Of a stretch of 64,000 nucleotides of DNA, positions 23,601 to 36,177 are shown piece after piece; position 1 is the first letter of the stretch, and every line of letters starts with the position of its first letter. Under the pieces are notes generated by a model, which did no database searches, had not been told where the DNA came from, and saw only the letters and a list, made by a program, of their open reading frames with translations. The DNA is from Eopsaltria australis (lineage: Eukaryota; Chordata; Aves; Passeriformes; Petroicidae). The stretch is from assembly GCA_034509425.1 (NCBI GenBank), contig JAVTVJ010000070.1, forward strand, positions 3,534,001-3,598,000. Direction: 5' to 3'. The translations under genes and the position numbers were made by a program.

Positions 23601-26600
23601 ATCACAGCTTTGGCACTGAGCTTGCTCTGTTTCCACCAGTACTCCCTAAAGCACATACTTTCAGCTAAGACTGATTTAAACCATCATGGAACTGCAGGCA
23701 GAATGGACTTTTGCTGTTCTCCGAGGATAAAAGGACATACAACTTACATTGGTCTTGCTGTAAGGGTGGAGGGGGCATTTGGAGGTGATCTCTGATGAGA
23801 ATGTCTCCCAAACCTCAGTGCTAGCCCCCTTAGCCCTCCTAGAGTTTACTGACACGTGTTCCCTAGCCCAAATGAGCTTCATGCTGCCTCCCTATGAATC
23901 CCAGTGGTACTAAAAGCAGGGTAGCAGAAAGGTAAATTAGACCATGACCTGTCTCCCTCAGTCTAGAAGGGAAAAAGGACAAGATTTTCCCCTCATTAAC
24001 CCACCCAAACTCTCAGCCTTGGACGGAAGCTGAACCAGAGGTGGCAACGAAGACAGTAAATCCATGACCACACCAGGTTTGCAGACATTTTACCCAGCTT
24101 CCCACTCTGATGGAGCTGCAGCCACCTGGCTGCTAGCAACTCCTGTTCAGATACAGTGATACTAGGAAAAGTGAAATAAAGAAAGTAAAACAACTTACTG
24201 GAAGATGCAGCATGATTTTCTTGGAAATTGCTTTAATAACAGGGTTGTGATTAAATGGTGCTGTGCATGCATATTTTGGAGATCAGCAGCCTAAACTATT
24301 CCAAAACTTTTGATGAAAATTTCAGTGTCTCCAAGATCACCTCTCTGAGTTTCTGTTGCAGACACAGAGCCATCAAAATGCAAACAAAGCAGTGCTGCTA
24401 ACCCAGCATTACAAGAAAAGATGTTCCCAAGTTAAAAAAAAGGATCAAAAGTTAAGGCATGTTCTTATCCTTTGCATATTTAAATGGCTATTCTAACAGG
24501 CAATATTTTCATGCATCTGGACATACTCTCACTTCTTTCTATCGTGAGGAAAAAACTCTGAATTTTAATTAGGGAAAACGTAACTTTTTGAAATAAAACC
24601 CCTTCATACTAATATATCTTTAAAACTAACAGTAGGTAAGAAGCATGCCTAAAAATTCATAGAAGAGTATAGCTGTCATCTCATAGAAATCAATTTATAA
24701 CCTGGAACAATAAAGCGAGCCCCATCTTATCTCTCCATCTTTGCAGCCGGTTATATTCCACATTGCTCAAAACTGCTGACCTCTCCTAAATCTGCCCAAA
24801 AACTTCCTCTGCAGCTTGAACATTAGTCCAGAACTCACAGCAGCAACCAATTTCAAATAGCTGTAACGATGTTTCCAGCCCAAGGTGGTGGTGGTGGGAT
24901 GGCAGCTGCACAGGCACAGGGAATATAACCCGGATGGCTGCAGAAGCCTGGAAAACACTGGGAGAGGTACAATTTGTGGTCATCTCTACCCTACAAAACA
25001 GCAACCCTGCCTAACTTGGAAACAGTGAAATAATTGAGATGTTCTTATAACATAAAGGTAGTTTTTTCGAACAATTCAATTCAAAATCCAAATAAATGAA
25101 TTCAGAGAAATTTGCTTTCTAATTTGCAGCTACTTTGCATATCTGCTGGTTGATGAATTGTATCTGTTGAATCCTCTGAAGAAAAAACACATTGAGTTAT
25201 TTTATTGTCCCTAGAACCCAGAAACAGGCTACGAAACCCAGAACTTTGCTTCGATCAGGACTGTAAACAGACAGGCAAAAGCATTCAGTGTCTCTTTCAT
25301 TTCTAGTGAAGGTCCTGCATTTATTGAGCTGCCCCCACTTCTCCTGGGAAGCAGCTGCAATTCACCATTGTGCTTTCCAGGCAGAAATGAGCACTTGGGG
25401 CTGGGGCCAAGGGTCAGGTGAAACACACATCCAACACTTCTCCAGGAAAAGGAATAGAAAAGGCAGGATGGGGGATGTTTTCTTTTAAAAAAGTAAACAA
25501 AAAAGCTACCAGTGGTCCCATCAGTGTGTAATGGGGTTTAGGGGTTGTCTGGGGTCTGGAAGAAGGAGGGAACTCCTGGGAAGGGCTGGGCAGAGCCTCA
25601 CAGCTTGGATCCCTAAGTATGCAAATCCTGTCCTTCTGCATATACCATACAGACCTCAGACACCGTCAGAAACTTCTTCAGAGATGCTCTGGTCTCTATA
25701 GAAATTAGGAGGAAATGAAGTATTTGAATTGCTTATGGTTAACTCAAATGTTGCAATTAATAAAGAAGTCAAAAAATAACTTATAAAAATATTTAAGGAA
25801 TATGTAAAACAAAGCCCTAGGCCATAGTTGTCTCTCACCATTGCTCAGAGGTTCCCTATGTAAAGATAACTTGCTAGAACATCAAACTTTCTCTAGAGAA
25901 ATAAGAAATAAATTGAAATCACACGCTGTGACTTTTTCCAGCAAAGATTAGAAAAAGTAAGTGGATTTAATCAGGTACCACAAATATATATCACAAAAAG
26001 ATCTGTGGGCTAATGTTTCAATGTTCTAGCTATGCCTGTATTGACTTCGCCATTTATTTTGGTACTAGTTTTCCCTTTTTCTTAAACAAGTGTCACTTTA
26101 AAAGCATGTGAATAGTATTTGGTGAGGACAAGCACTGCTGGGCACTCTGCCAAGGACTATGAATGCTCAGAGGCAGCTGAGAAAGAGAAAAGGTCTGAAC
26201 TATGATTGAAAAGGAAAAAAAAGAAAACTAGTCCAAAACTGGACATTCAGGGAAGAAATTGGCAAAAATCAGTGTGGCATGGATAGAGCCAAATAATCTA
26301 CTTCAATACACCTACAACACACACAACACACACAAGCAGATCAAGCGAAAGTAGACAAGTTTTCATTACCAATTGCCATAGGAATTTTTCATATTGTTAA
26401 AGACAATAAAACTGTAAATTAATTCAGGCAAAGTTACCAAACTAAGAATTGAACTGCATTCTCTGCTTAAACATTTTGGTAATTAATAGCTGAATTCGAT
26501 ACTAAACTTCTTATTGCCTATTATTTATTTCCATGTGTCAAAGCAGATAATTATGCATTATTTTCACATTTGCCAGTTACACAGGCATATAACTTAACCA

Positions 26601-27871
26601 CATCAGAGGCATATAACTACCCATATCAATAGTGTACTCAACACACTAGAGCAAAAATTATTAATTTTCTTAGTCAGAAACTCTCTACCCTAGCAGAGGC
26701 CTCCCTCGCCCCTCACACAGGCTGAGCTGTGCTTCTTACCCAGCCTGGCAAGCTGCACACACAGTCCAGGGACTGTTCAGCAAACAGAGTCATTCATTCT
26801 CAGCACGAGCCCATATGCCCTAAAGTTTGCCTGCTTATTTTTCAGGTGTACCACTGGGTCTAATAAATTATATCATTTCCCCCCATACAGATACCTTCTT
26901 AAATCATTGCCTGTCACAAATATAACAGTGCTACTATTCCTAAATATTTAGCAGGGCAAAATTACCACTGAATTCAGTTGTAGCTGAAAAAAAATGAGCA
27001 ATTCTGTGGGTTATTCCCCAGGACCCCAGTGCAGGGGGCCAGATTAAATTCTATCAGTAGCCATTTGTGAAAGGACTGATTTAATAAGACCTACCTAGAA
27101 TTGCTCAAAATTTTAATGAGAATCCAGGTTTTTGAGAGTGGAGCTCAGTTTCTTCCATCAAAAAGGTTCTTTGTCTTCCTGAAGTCTTTTGCCTTGTTTG
27201 ACAATGAGTTTCAACTTTCTGGAAATCCAGTAAGGGTCTTACTGCCAAGAAACCCCTTTATAAAATAACTGGTTCTTTACGAGACACCCTGGAGCACAAT
27301 CATCCTCTTCACTGAATGAGCTAAAGATTACTGCTAATGAGACAATTGCACATTATCGCAGCACGCACCCTGAAGAAGAACAAATAAGAGACTGCACTGG
27401 CAATCAAAATCTGGCATTTCCTAACTAATGAAGGCTTGACTTTGACACCTGTGTGTAACTTTTCCTTCACAGAACATTGTGTGCTATTATGCAGATATCT
27501 ACCAGAATCATCAATAGCTTTTGAGCTTTTAAGCCCCCAGTAGAGACAACTGCAGCTTTAAGGCAAAGGGGTAATGGGGAGGAACTGGCAACCTAGTGAT
27601 AAGGAACATCATTTTGCAGGCATGATTTTGTTGTCAGTTCTACAGCTTTATGCTGGCACTTAAAAAAAAGGTGAGATGCAGATTACCTTTCAGGCTCACT
27701 TCTCAGATTTCTCTAAGTCTGATCCTTTCTTATCTATCCTGTAGGCGTCAGTGACCCACATGTAATTTTCCCCTTACTTAACTCCCCTTGCCAGTATTAG
27801 TTCTCACATATAGACTCTTTTGTTTTGTCTTCAGGCTTTTCATCAGAGTGCTTGCATTCCAGTCTGCCCTA
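20665..27871. other. Intron sequence with GC-richer islands, no recognised genes
   Basis: Mostly AT-rich non-coding DNA, broken by more GC-rich patches at about 21740-21900, 23330-23800, 25360-25600 and 26690-26830. The longest open frame in the window (23322-23795 plus, 157 codons) lies in one of these. It has no recognisable domain and is overlapped by a minus-strand frame, so I do not call it a gene. The patches could be old unrecognised repeats. Confidence 0.5.
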
Positions 27872-28220
27872 CTCACAGAATCACACAACAGCTAAGGTCA
27901 GAAGGCACCACTGGTGATTGTCTGGACCAACCTCTCTGGCTAAAGTGGGGTCAGCATCTACAGCAGACTGCTCAGGGCACTGTCAAGTACTGAATATTTC
28001 CGTTGAGGGCAACTCCAAAGCCCCCCTGGGCAACCTTATCCAATGTTCAACCACCTTCTCAGTAAGGTCTCTTCTTATGTGTTTCACATATTTCAGTTGT
28101 GCCCACTGCCTCTTCTGCTTTCAAAATGGATAATTTTCCTCTAAACCTTCTCTTCTCCAGAGTAAACAGTGACAGCTCTCCCAGCCTCTCCTCTTATGGC
28201 AGATATGTCAGTCTTTGTGG
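27872..28220 (-). mobile_element. CR1 LINE 3' fragment, about 350 bp, minus orientation
   Basis: The plus strand follows the reverse complement of a CR1 3' region at length: TCACAGAATCACACAACAGC, CTAAGGTCAGAAGG, GTCTGGACCAACC, AGACTGCTCAGGGCAC, CCCCCCTGGGCAACC, CAACCACCTTCTCAGTAAG, CCTTCTCTTCTCCAGAGTAA, the CTCCCAGCCTCTCCTC block and CAGTCTTTGTGGC. It is one of the longer CR1 fragments here. It is 5'-truncated and has no intact coding frame. Confidence 0.85.
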
Positions 28221-31200
28221 CACTAGTCATCCCACAAGCTTCCCCTTTCTAGTCCCATCTTTGCTGTCTGTCCCAGCTCTATAAGACCTTTTCCTCTCAG
28301 AGTACCCTGCTCCCCTTGAGTTTTGCCCAGCTATTTCCAGCCTCAATCCTTGTCTCCTCTGCACTGCTGCCTTCCAGTTCCCATTCAACCTAGACTCTGT
28401 TGAACTGACTTTCCGTCTCTGTCCGCTCTCTCACACTGACTTTCTGCCAAGGCTTTTCCCTGTTTTGCAAGTTCACCTCTCTTTTCCTTTTTTTTTACTC
28501 CCTTCCTGTGATGCCAGGAAATTACCAGACTATGAAGAACACAGGGACACACACACTTGTGTCCTACTCTGTTCTGTTGTCTAGATGGAAACTACTTTTG
28601 GCAATCCAGAACAGCAGTAAAGGTGTTCTCAACCTCTAACAGTACTGGTTAGTCACGTTCTAAAATAGTCAGAATCTATGGCGGGGGGTCAGACTTTGAG
28701 GTCTTAACAAGTCTCTGCTGAGATGTGATTTTTTCAAAGGTTTGAAATTCCAGGAATAGAAAAAAACACTCCCTTGATACAGAGTCCTTGAGAAGAGTCA
28801 AATTCTTGCTTGAAAGCTTAGGGATATCATATTGCTTCTGTATTTTTGATGCGAACAAACATACAGCACTTAGTCCTTGCATCCAGAAATCTCCAAAGTC
28901 TTCTGGCTCTTTTTTTTTCACATGCAAAAGGCAACTAAAACTCCTTGCAACTGAGAACAGGGCAAGCAATAAACAGTTCTGTAACTAGTGGTTAGTGGCA
29001 GTCAGCTTGGTAAACACAGTAAATCCCACAGAACAGTTCTTCCACAGTTTTACACTTAATCTTGTTAAGGAAACTGTTTCCATTTATAAAATTGAGTTCT
29101 ATCTAGTTCTGACAAGACTTATAGGGATTTTGGGCACAGGCACTACCAAAAGCAATCATAAATTAAATTTCATTATCTTTAATAAAAGACTGAAATGCTA
29201 GGAAAAAATCTGCATTTTTTTTAGGATCTTACACCTCTTTTGCCCACACCTCTCTTCCCTTTAGTGTTTATGCTTTCTGATACAAGACAAGTTAGTCAAA
29301 TACATTAATAAAGTTCACACTCTGAAAGGAGGAAAACCCCCACCATTCAAGGGAACTAATGAAGCATTTTTTCATATGTTCTCATGTGTAAGGGTTTACT
29401 GAGTGTCATCAAGTAACTCCACATCCAGAAAATTGTCATGCCAATCCTGAATATACAGCTTGACACCAACTGCACTGTAAGAATTTGCAACAATTCAGTA
29501 GTTATTTTTCATCACAGTGAAGTTTTTAACTTAATTTTACACAATAGGTTTCTAGAGTATATTTAGGATAGGAATTTTTTTGTCTGTCTTTCACTGCTAC
29601 TAAGGATCCATTTCTATCTAACACACATCACAGTCGAGAACACTTCTCTTTCTAAGTATAATCTGATCAGTGGGAAGATACTTTCCAACATCACCATTTA
29701 AGAAAGTCCAGAATGGATTATTCCACAACTTATTGTCTTAATTTAGTGTCAGAATAAACTGCAAGAAGCAAGGGAATGGAAGAAATTCAGAAGTGTGAGA
29801 ATATACACTTAAGAAATAACAAGGTATTTATGAATATATGTCCTCTTATATAATCTCACAGATTCGTAAGTCTGTGTTATTCACAGGACTGTGGGTTGAA
29901 GCAGTATTTAAGAATAGATGTTAAAGTAACTTTCATTTATCAGCTTCTTTCAAACTTGCATAAATAAATCCATTTATACTTTTCACTAAAATGGATCTTG
30001 GTAGAATCTTACTCACACAAGCTACATTTTTGGGGATTCAGTCCTAAAAATAATGAAACAGCAGGGGAAATTCATCATAAAATATAATGTTCTTACTGGA
30101 CAGATATAGCATAGCTTTAAATTCCTAAGAAAGTTTGTAGCATATTTTGAGGGACTCAGGAAATCTTGCAAAAATGGGAACTTTCATGTCAGTTATTCTC
30201 CATTAAATCTTTGCTTAGAGGTAAGGACAGATTGCTACTCTGCATGGATAAATTGGGAAATACAATGATGAGTAAGACCTCCTCCTCTTTGGAGAAAGTC
30301 CATGATACTTGAAAGTAGAATCTACAATGGATATGCCATGCAAAGGATGAGGCAATTACAGCAGCCTTTGTATAATTAAAAGCAGTTCTAATTCTGGCAT
30401 TCTGTCAAGCACTGGAAGACAAGTAAGTGTTTGTAATTGTGGCAGTTTTCCAAATCCGAGATGTTCATGACAGGAGTAACTCCTTGCCTTGGTAACTAAA
30501 CATGAACCACTAATGGTGGTGCTTTGAAAGGAAATCTGACCTAAGGGAGATCAATGGGAAACTTTGGCAGATTAGGTATGCGTTGTACTCTGTGCCTGGA
30601 CAGGGTGGAGAGACATTTAGATGCACAAAATTAATTACTTAGGCATCACCATTGAAATTCACTGTTTTTCTCCAGAAAGCTGCTTCCAACGGTGACCTCT
30701 GTAATAGATAATGGCATTTACATCTCACGGAAACTGTAGTTGAAGAGCTTCCAGTTACTGAGAGATTAAAGAAAAAAAAGAAAAGAAAAAGGAATTTGAC
30801 AGGAAACACAATTACCCTTAGGTACAGTTTTATGATAAAAACTCCTATACAGATATACATAAGAAATATGCATGCAAATAATTTAATTTTGTGAAAGAGT
30901 TTTAACATCTGACAGTCTTAAACTTTAGTTTTCAAAATCATGACTGCATGGTTTCGGATATGGGTAAGGAAAGACAGAGAGTAATGCTGGTTAATATTTA
31001 TGTTCACCCACTGGTTAAACTCTATAAATGTGGTTTTCCAGAAAGTTAATATTTGACACCAGGTTGCTTTATGACTACTGAAGAAGAAACAAGTCTAGAT
31101 GTGGAGTCCAAGATGTGCAGTCAACGCAACAAGAATGTGCAGTGAAATGCCTGAAAAGTCTCTTGTTGATATATATAGTGCAAATATAATGAGTCCGGAG

Positions 31201-33999
31201 ATGATGGATATGCAAAAAAAGTATTTGTAATTATTCTGACTGGAGTGAACTTGCCATCCAGTACCTCAACATTCTTGAGAAAAAAGGGCAGATTTTTTTT
31301 TTAAAGGGACTATTTAATTTTTCACCTTGTAGTTCCACCAGTCAGTCAACAAACTGAATTACTGCTGAAATAAGACAGGGCTAGGATACAGGGATATTAA
31401 GCAACAGGTCATAAGAAAGATGTTAAGATTTGACCCTGTTCCTCTCCCTGCTGTTTAAGAGGCATGCATAGCATGCAACATTTGAAGTGCCTGTGGAGTT
31501 TTCCCTCTTGACAGAAAGCATCAACAAACTATACAATTCTGCTGTACTTTGAGAAGGTGAAATGCAGTCTTCAAAGGTCTTGTAACAAAATGATACAAAC
31601 ACATTTTTAGTGAAAATGTGACTACAGAGAGAGAGGAACAGTATTTCCTTTATTAGCTTTCTTCTCACTCTACTCACCAGGCAGAAAGATCTCTTTCAAT
31701 ATAAAACTGACTCAACACAAGGCCAAGTATAAAATCTAGGTAATGCTAGGCTTCTGAAAAAGTCTAAAGTGGGCAGATTTCCATAGATGTTCCAAAATTA
31801 GTCCCTTTTTATTCAAATACCTGCCATCTAAGTATGTTTGCTTTCCTAAGGGAAAAGATGCTGTCTCTTCAGGGGATAAATATGAGTGCATTGGGAAAAG
31901 CAGAAATTAGCCTGGCCCTTCACTTTCAAAGCATATGCACGGTGTTGTGCAGCAGGTCGGAGGGTAAACAACCTCTGAGCAGGATTCTTGAATGTTGTGC
32001 CTGTGCAAACGATACACACCTGCCTGCAGCTGCCATCTGGCACTGGCCTACCTGACCTGGGTTTACTGATTTTAAGATCACTCTCTCAAAATGCTGTAAT
32101 CCCAAAAAAGTGCTTTTGATTTTTCTTGAAGGCTGTATTTTAGATTTCCTTTCCGGTCTAGAAAAAAACCTCTGTGACATCTTACCTGCAGCTTGTGTCA
32201 CATCCAATTTATTTTACAAACAACTGTGGAATTTGTTCCTGAAATTCTACAGATCTATTAGAAAGTGCAGGTCGCAGGGCTCAGAAATTAAGGCCTAATA
32301 CATTTTCTGCCTACTAATGAAAGGCATGGGAAGCAACTAGCAACCAAAAGTCAAAACAAAAATAGAAGGGAAAAGAAAGTAGTCACACCATCACTGTGGA
32401 CAGCTGGGAAAGTCACAATTCTGCCTACTTAATTTATTTAACTTTTGGAGACTGTTTCCTTTTAGAAACACGTTTAAATGCAGAGTGCATAACTAAAGGC
32501 AAATCCTATAACACCTCTACTTTTCTTTCAGGCATGCTACAATTCTGTCTAATCAAGATAAACAATTCACTCTAATGAAACTTAAACATATTAGTGACAG
32601 TTGAACATGTTTTGCATTATATAGCTAGGAAAATTGCATATCTCTCCCATATAGAAATTAACTTCAGTAACCCCATGAACAATAATTACAATCAACTAAC
32701 ATGAAAACACAACACAAAAAAATTCACCCTGCAATTTATCTCCTCAACAAAATTACACTGTACAGAAGAGAAGATATTCCATCACTTAACTCAGCACTGG
32801 TGCACCAAATGGCTAATGAAGTTCCTTCACTTACTGCAGATTGCTCCAAATTCCTAGCCAGCTAAGATGAAACAGATGCCGTACCATAGCTTTAGATATT
32901 AACATTAATATAATCCAGCTGATCTCAATACTATGATTTTTTGTCTTTTTATTTTCTGCAATGAAAAAGAAAAACCCAGAAAAGATAGCTCTTACTCACA
33001 CCTTAAATACAATAGCATGGGCTCCAAATGTGAAGGAAAATAAATAAATCCAACCACACCTTTGAACACATTAGTAGGAACAGTATTAAAACAACAAGAA
33101 ATATACATAAACTTTCAAGAAGCAAAACTTAAAAGGGCACCATTGAATGAGTTAAGATTTCATTAATAGTATTTGCTTTCATCTTGACATACCAAAAGAA
33201 GGAAGAGCATCACTGGCCATCATATGTAAGTGCATCCATGACAGTAAACTAATTTAAATTACTAAAAAGAGATAAAATTTGAGCACTACAATGAAAAAGA
33301 AGGAAAACATGAAATTTAGATGGAAAACCCAAGGCTATATCCATAATAGGTAAAATCTGGGGTCAAGAAACAAAAGCAGTGTGTTAGAATTTTTAACAAT
33401 TGTCAGGAAATGGCTTTCTTCTGCCTTTCCTGCAAGTACAAGTAGCATTAATTCTATTAATTTCAATAAAAACAAAATAAAGTTATATTTCCTGAAAAAT
33501 TCTTTAGGTCATAGTGAGATCTGCATTTAATAGAGCTTTAGCCATGTTAAGAAATAAATACAGGTAATAAAAAAAACCAAAAATATATTTCAAAATAAAG
33601 GACGTGCTACTTAAGGAAACTGGAAATATGAAGCAATGAATCTTGCAGTGTCAAACCATATTGGACAGAATAATTGAAGATAAAAATCACTTCTGCCTAA
33701 ATGAAAAAGCAATTATCTCTACCTCTGTATTTCATCAAGATATTACAATTGCAATTACAATATTAAAAGAGCAGGATGGTAACTACACACACTTTATTTT
33801 CATTTTCTCCCTGCTTTTCTTTGCCCACTGTTTTATAAAGTGACTCCTAAAGAGATATGATAAAAGTGTATTTTATGACAAGGGAAATCAAAAGAAGGGG
33901 CTAAAGAAAATTTTCTACTTTGACATCATCCTGCTCTACACGACTTACAATTTCTGTAGGAAGAAAGACATCCTCTAGTCCACATGACGAACAATGTTT
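28221..33999. other. Intron sequence: pyrimidine-rich stretch, then non-coding AT-rich DNA
   Basis: The first 280 bp after the CR1 fragment (to about 28.5 kb) is clearly pyrimidine-rich on the plus strand. The rest is ordinary AT-rich intron. Frames such as 31834-32055 plus and 31926-32207 minus overlap each other and have no domain. No further repeats recognised. Confidence 0.55.
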
Positions 34000-34113
34000 G
34001 AAAATACTTCTTTCGATATTGAAAGGGTGGTGAGACACCGGCACAAGTCCCCCAGAGAAGGCCCTAGCCCTGGAAGTCTTCAAGTTCAGGTTGGATGGGG
34101 CTCTGAGCAACCC
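34000..34113 (+). mobile_element. CR1 LINE fragment, plus orientation, lacking its 3' end
   Basis: Blocks typical of the CR1 3' region: AAATACTTCTTTC, GGGTGGTGAGACACC, GCACAAGTCCCCCAGAGAAG, CCCTGGAAGTCTTCAAG and GGTTGGATGGGGCTCTGAGC. The copy stops at GCAACCC without the expected terminal sequence. It is followed within a few bases by an oppositely oriented CR1 end. Confidence 0.8.
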
Positions 34114-34119
34114 AATGTA

Positions 34120-34180
34120 TCACAGAATCATATCAGAGAATTGATTGGCTTGTAAGAGACCTTAGAGATTGATCAGTTTG
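34120..34180 (-). mobile_element. CR1 LINE 3'-terminal fragment, minus orientation
   Basis: TCACAGAATCATATCAGAG followed by GAGACCTTAGAGATTGATCA matches the reverse complement of a CR1 3' terminus (AATCATAGAATGG...GACCTTAAAGATCAT). It sits between two plus-oriented CR1 pieces. Confidence 0.65.
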
Positions 34181-34189
34181 ACAGTCTCA

Positions 34190-34837
34190 CACGACACCCT
34201 TGTCTCCAAATCAGAGAGACATTTGATGTGTGTGAACCACTTGGTGGATAAGGAATTGGCTGGACAGTTGCATTCAAAGAGTTGGGATCAAGGGCTCGAT
34301 ATTCAAGTAAACCCCAGTGACTGGTGCCATTCCTCAGGGGTTGGTGTTGGGATCAGTGCTGTTTAACATCTTTGTTGGTGCCATGGACACTGGGATTGAA
34401 CACTCCCTCAAAAAGTTTGCTGCTGACAGCAACCCGAGTGATGTAGACAACACACTGGAGGGAAGGTATTCACTGGCTTAAGAAGTGGGCTGTGTGAACC
34501 TTATGAAGTTCAAGATGGCCAAGTACAGAGTCTTGCACCTGGATTGGGACAATTCCAAGCACAAATACAGCCTGGGTGGAAAATAGTAATAGGACAAGGG
34601 ATAACGACTTTAAACTGAAAGAGGTTGGATTTCAGTCAGATACCAGGCAGAAATTCTTTCCTGTGAGGATGGTGAGGCACTACTACAGTTTACCCAGAGA
34701 AGTTGTGGATGTCCCTGTAAGTGTTCAAGGCCAGGTTGGATGGGGCCCCAGGCAACCTGGTCTAGTGGAAGGTGTCCCTGCCCATGGCAGGTGATCTTTA
34801 AGATGCCTTCCCCCATAAACCATTCTATGATTCTATG
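34190..34837 (+). mobile_element. CR1 LINE, decayed reverse-transcriptase C-terminal part plus 3' end, internally deleted
   Basis: The left part (34190 to about 34583) comes from the end of CR1 ORF2. The frame from 34332 reads PQGLVLGSVLFNIF, a CR1 reverse-transcriptase motif, and 34416-34427 reads FAAD where an FADD active-site box is expected, so one catalytic Asp is lost. After AATACAGCCTGGGTGGAA the sequence jumps to AGTAATAGGACAAGGGATAA, which lies several hundred bases further on in a full CR1. It then continues through GGTGAGGCAC, AGAAGTTGTGGATGTCCC, GGTGTCCCTGCCCATGGCAG and the terminal CATTCTATGATTCTATG. The element is dead. The open frames at 34169-34366 and 34576-34794 are CR1-derived. 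Confidence 0.9.
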
Positions 34838-36056
34838 TTTTAGTGATTATTAACTTGAGTGTATTGTGGTACACTGGTAAGTTAAAACAAATTAATGCAT
34901 TCATAAATTGAAATAGACTTATTTTAAAAATCTGATGCTATCAAGACTTTAGGTGTGCACCATAAAAAAGATGCAGTAACTCAGAGTACCAATAAGAATT
35001 TCAATGATATTCAATAACTTCTTAAACGTCTACCTGTCTTGAAATCCATGTGTGAGTTAACATTTTGTCTTACAGGATGATGACATTGAATCATTTGCAT
35101 GAACGTTATTTGTACACTTGGGCCTGGACTTTGAGTCTATCTAAAATTAAAGTACCAGTTGCTCTTGTTCTCCCTGATGTCTTTATCCCAGCCAGCAAAT
35201 CTCAGACATTCTTATGAGGGGAAAGAGGTGGAGAAGTGCAGACATAATAATACTAGAAGTAGCTTCTGATCGGAATGAAATTATAAACCCTTCAGCTAAA
35301 ATCAACAACACCCTGCAAGCTTGGTATCCCCCAGTTATCATACCACTAGGAGGGTGCAAGGGTATCTCTATGAGAAGTTGAAGAAGCAGCACAAATTCAT
35401 TCATTTCAGTTTTAAAATTCAAATTGAGCTGCCTGCAGAGAAGCTGATAAGCTCTCTAGTAGAGTATAAAGTGTACACAGACCTTAAGATCTAGCACAGG
35501 TGGATTATGTGTAATGAAGTAAAAGGAATAAATATCATCTAGGGTGAACAAATCCATCTCAACTGTTATCCATGCAAGCAAAACAAAGCACAAAATGCAG
35601 CCAGAGTTATGAATATAAATATCTAGAAGAGTATATAAATATTACATTTACAAAAATGTGCCTTGGAGTTCCTAGCAAAGTGAACTTCCATGGTACACAT
35701 TATAATTTTTGGTGAACATAAAGCAGAAGGTAGGGACCTTTCTTCTTCAACTGTTGGGTTAACAAAGAGGGATCAGAAGCAGATAGGAAATTTTTAAAAG
35801 GAGTTTCCTTCAAACAAAAAAAAAAAACCTTCATCCTACTCTTGCTTGAATAAGTGTTTATTTATTGCAACTCACACACACATTCAAGGTTGTTACACAC
35901 TATCTTTCATGTAACACCTCCATCTCTGATGGTGCCACAGGTGTGAAGCAGGTAATAGTGCTACCCGAGTTCCTGAGTGCTTTCTTCTGTTGGGTTTGGG
36001 CCAATTTCCTTTCCTCCTTATTCCTTATCTAGAATCTCTCCTGATAATAATACCTC
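34838..36056. other. Intron sequence without recognised features
   Basis: Non-coding DNA between the CR1 cluster and the A-rich tract. The 79-codon minus-strand frame at 35183-35422 has no recognisable domain. Confidence 0.55.
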
Positions 36057-36177
36057 AAAAAACCAAAAAACAAACAAAAAAAAAAACCAAAACAAACCAG
36101 AAACAAAACAAAACACAAAAACCAAAATGGCAAAACAAAACAAAACGCCCCAAAAAACAAAAACAACAAAACAAACC
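36057..36177 (+). repeat. A-rich low-complexity tract (AAAACC/ACAAA), about 120 bp
   Basis: About 120 bp of A and C with almost no T or G on the plus strand, made of units such as AAAACAAACC, ACAAAACA and CCAAAACA. The two open frames across it encode Lys/Asn/Gln/Thr-rich sequence and are artefacts. In the transcript it is U/G-rich. Confidence 0.95.

Noticed and set aside
35985..36050. TGTTGGGTTTGGGCC as a possible LTR start
   Set aside because: No matching LTR end, polyadenylation layout or second copy could be seen in the window.
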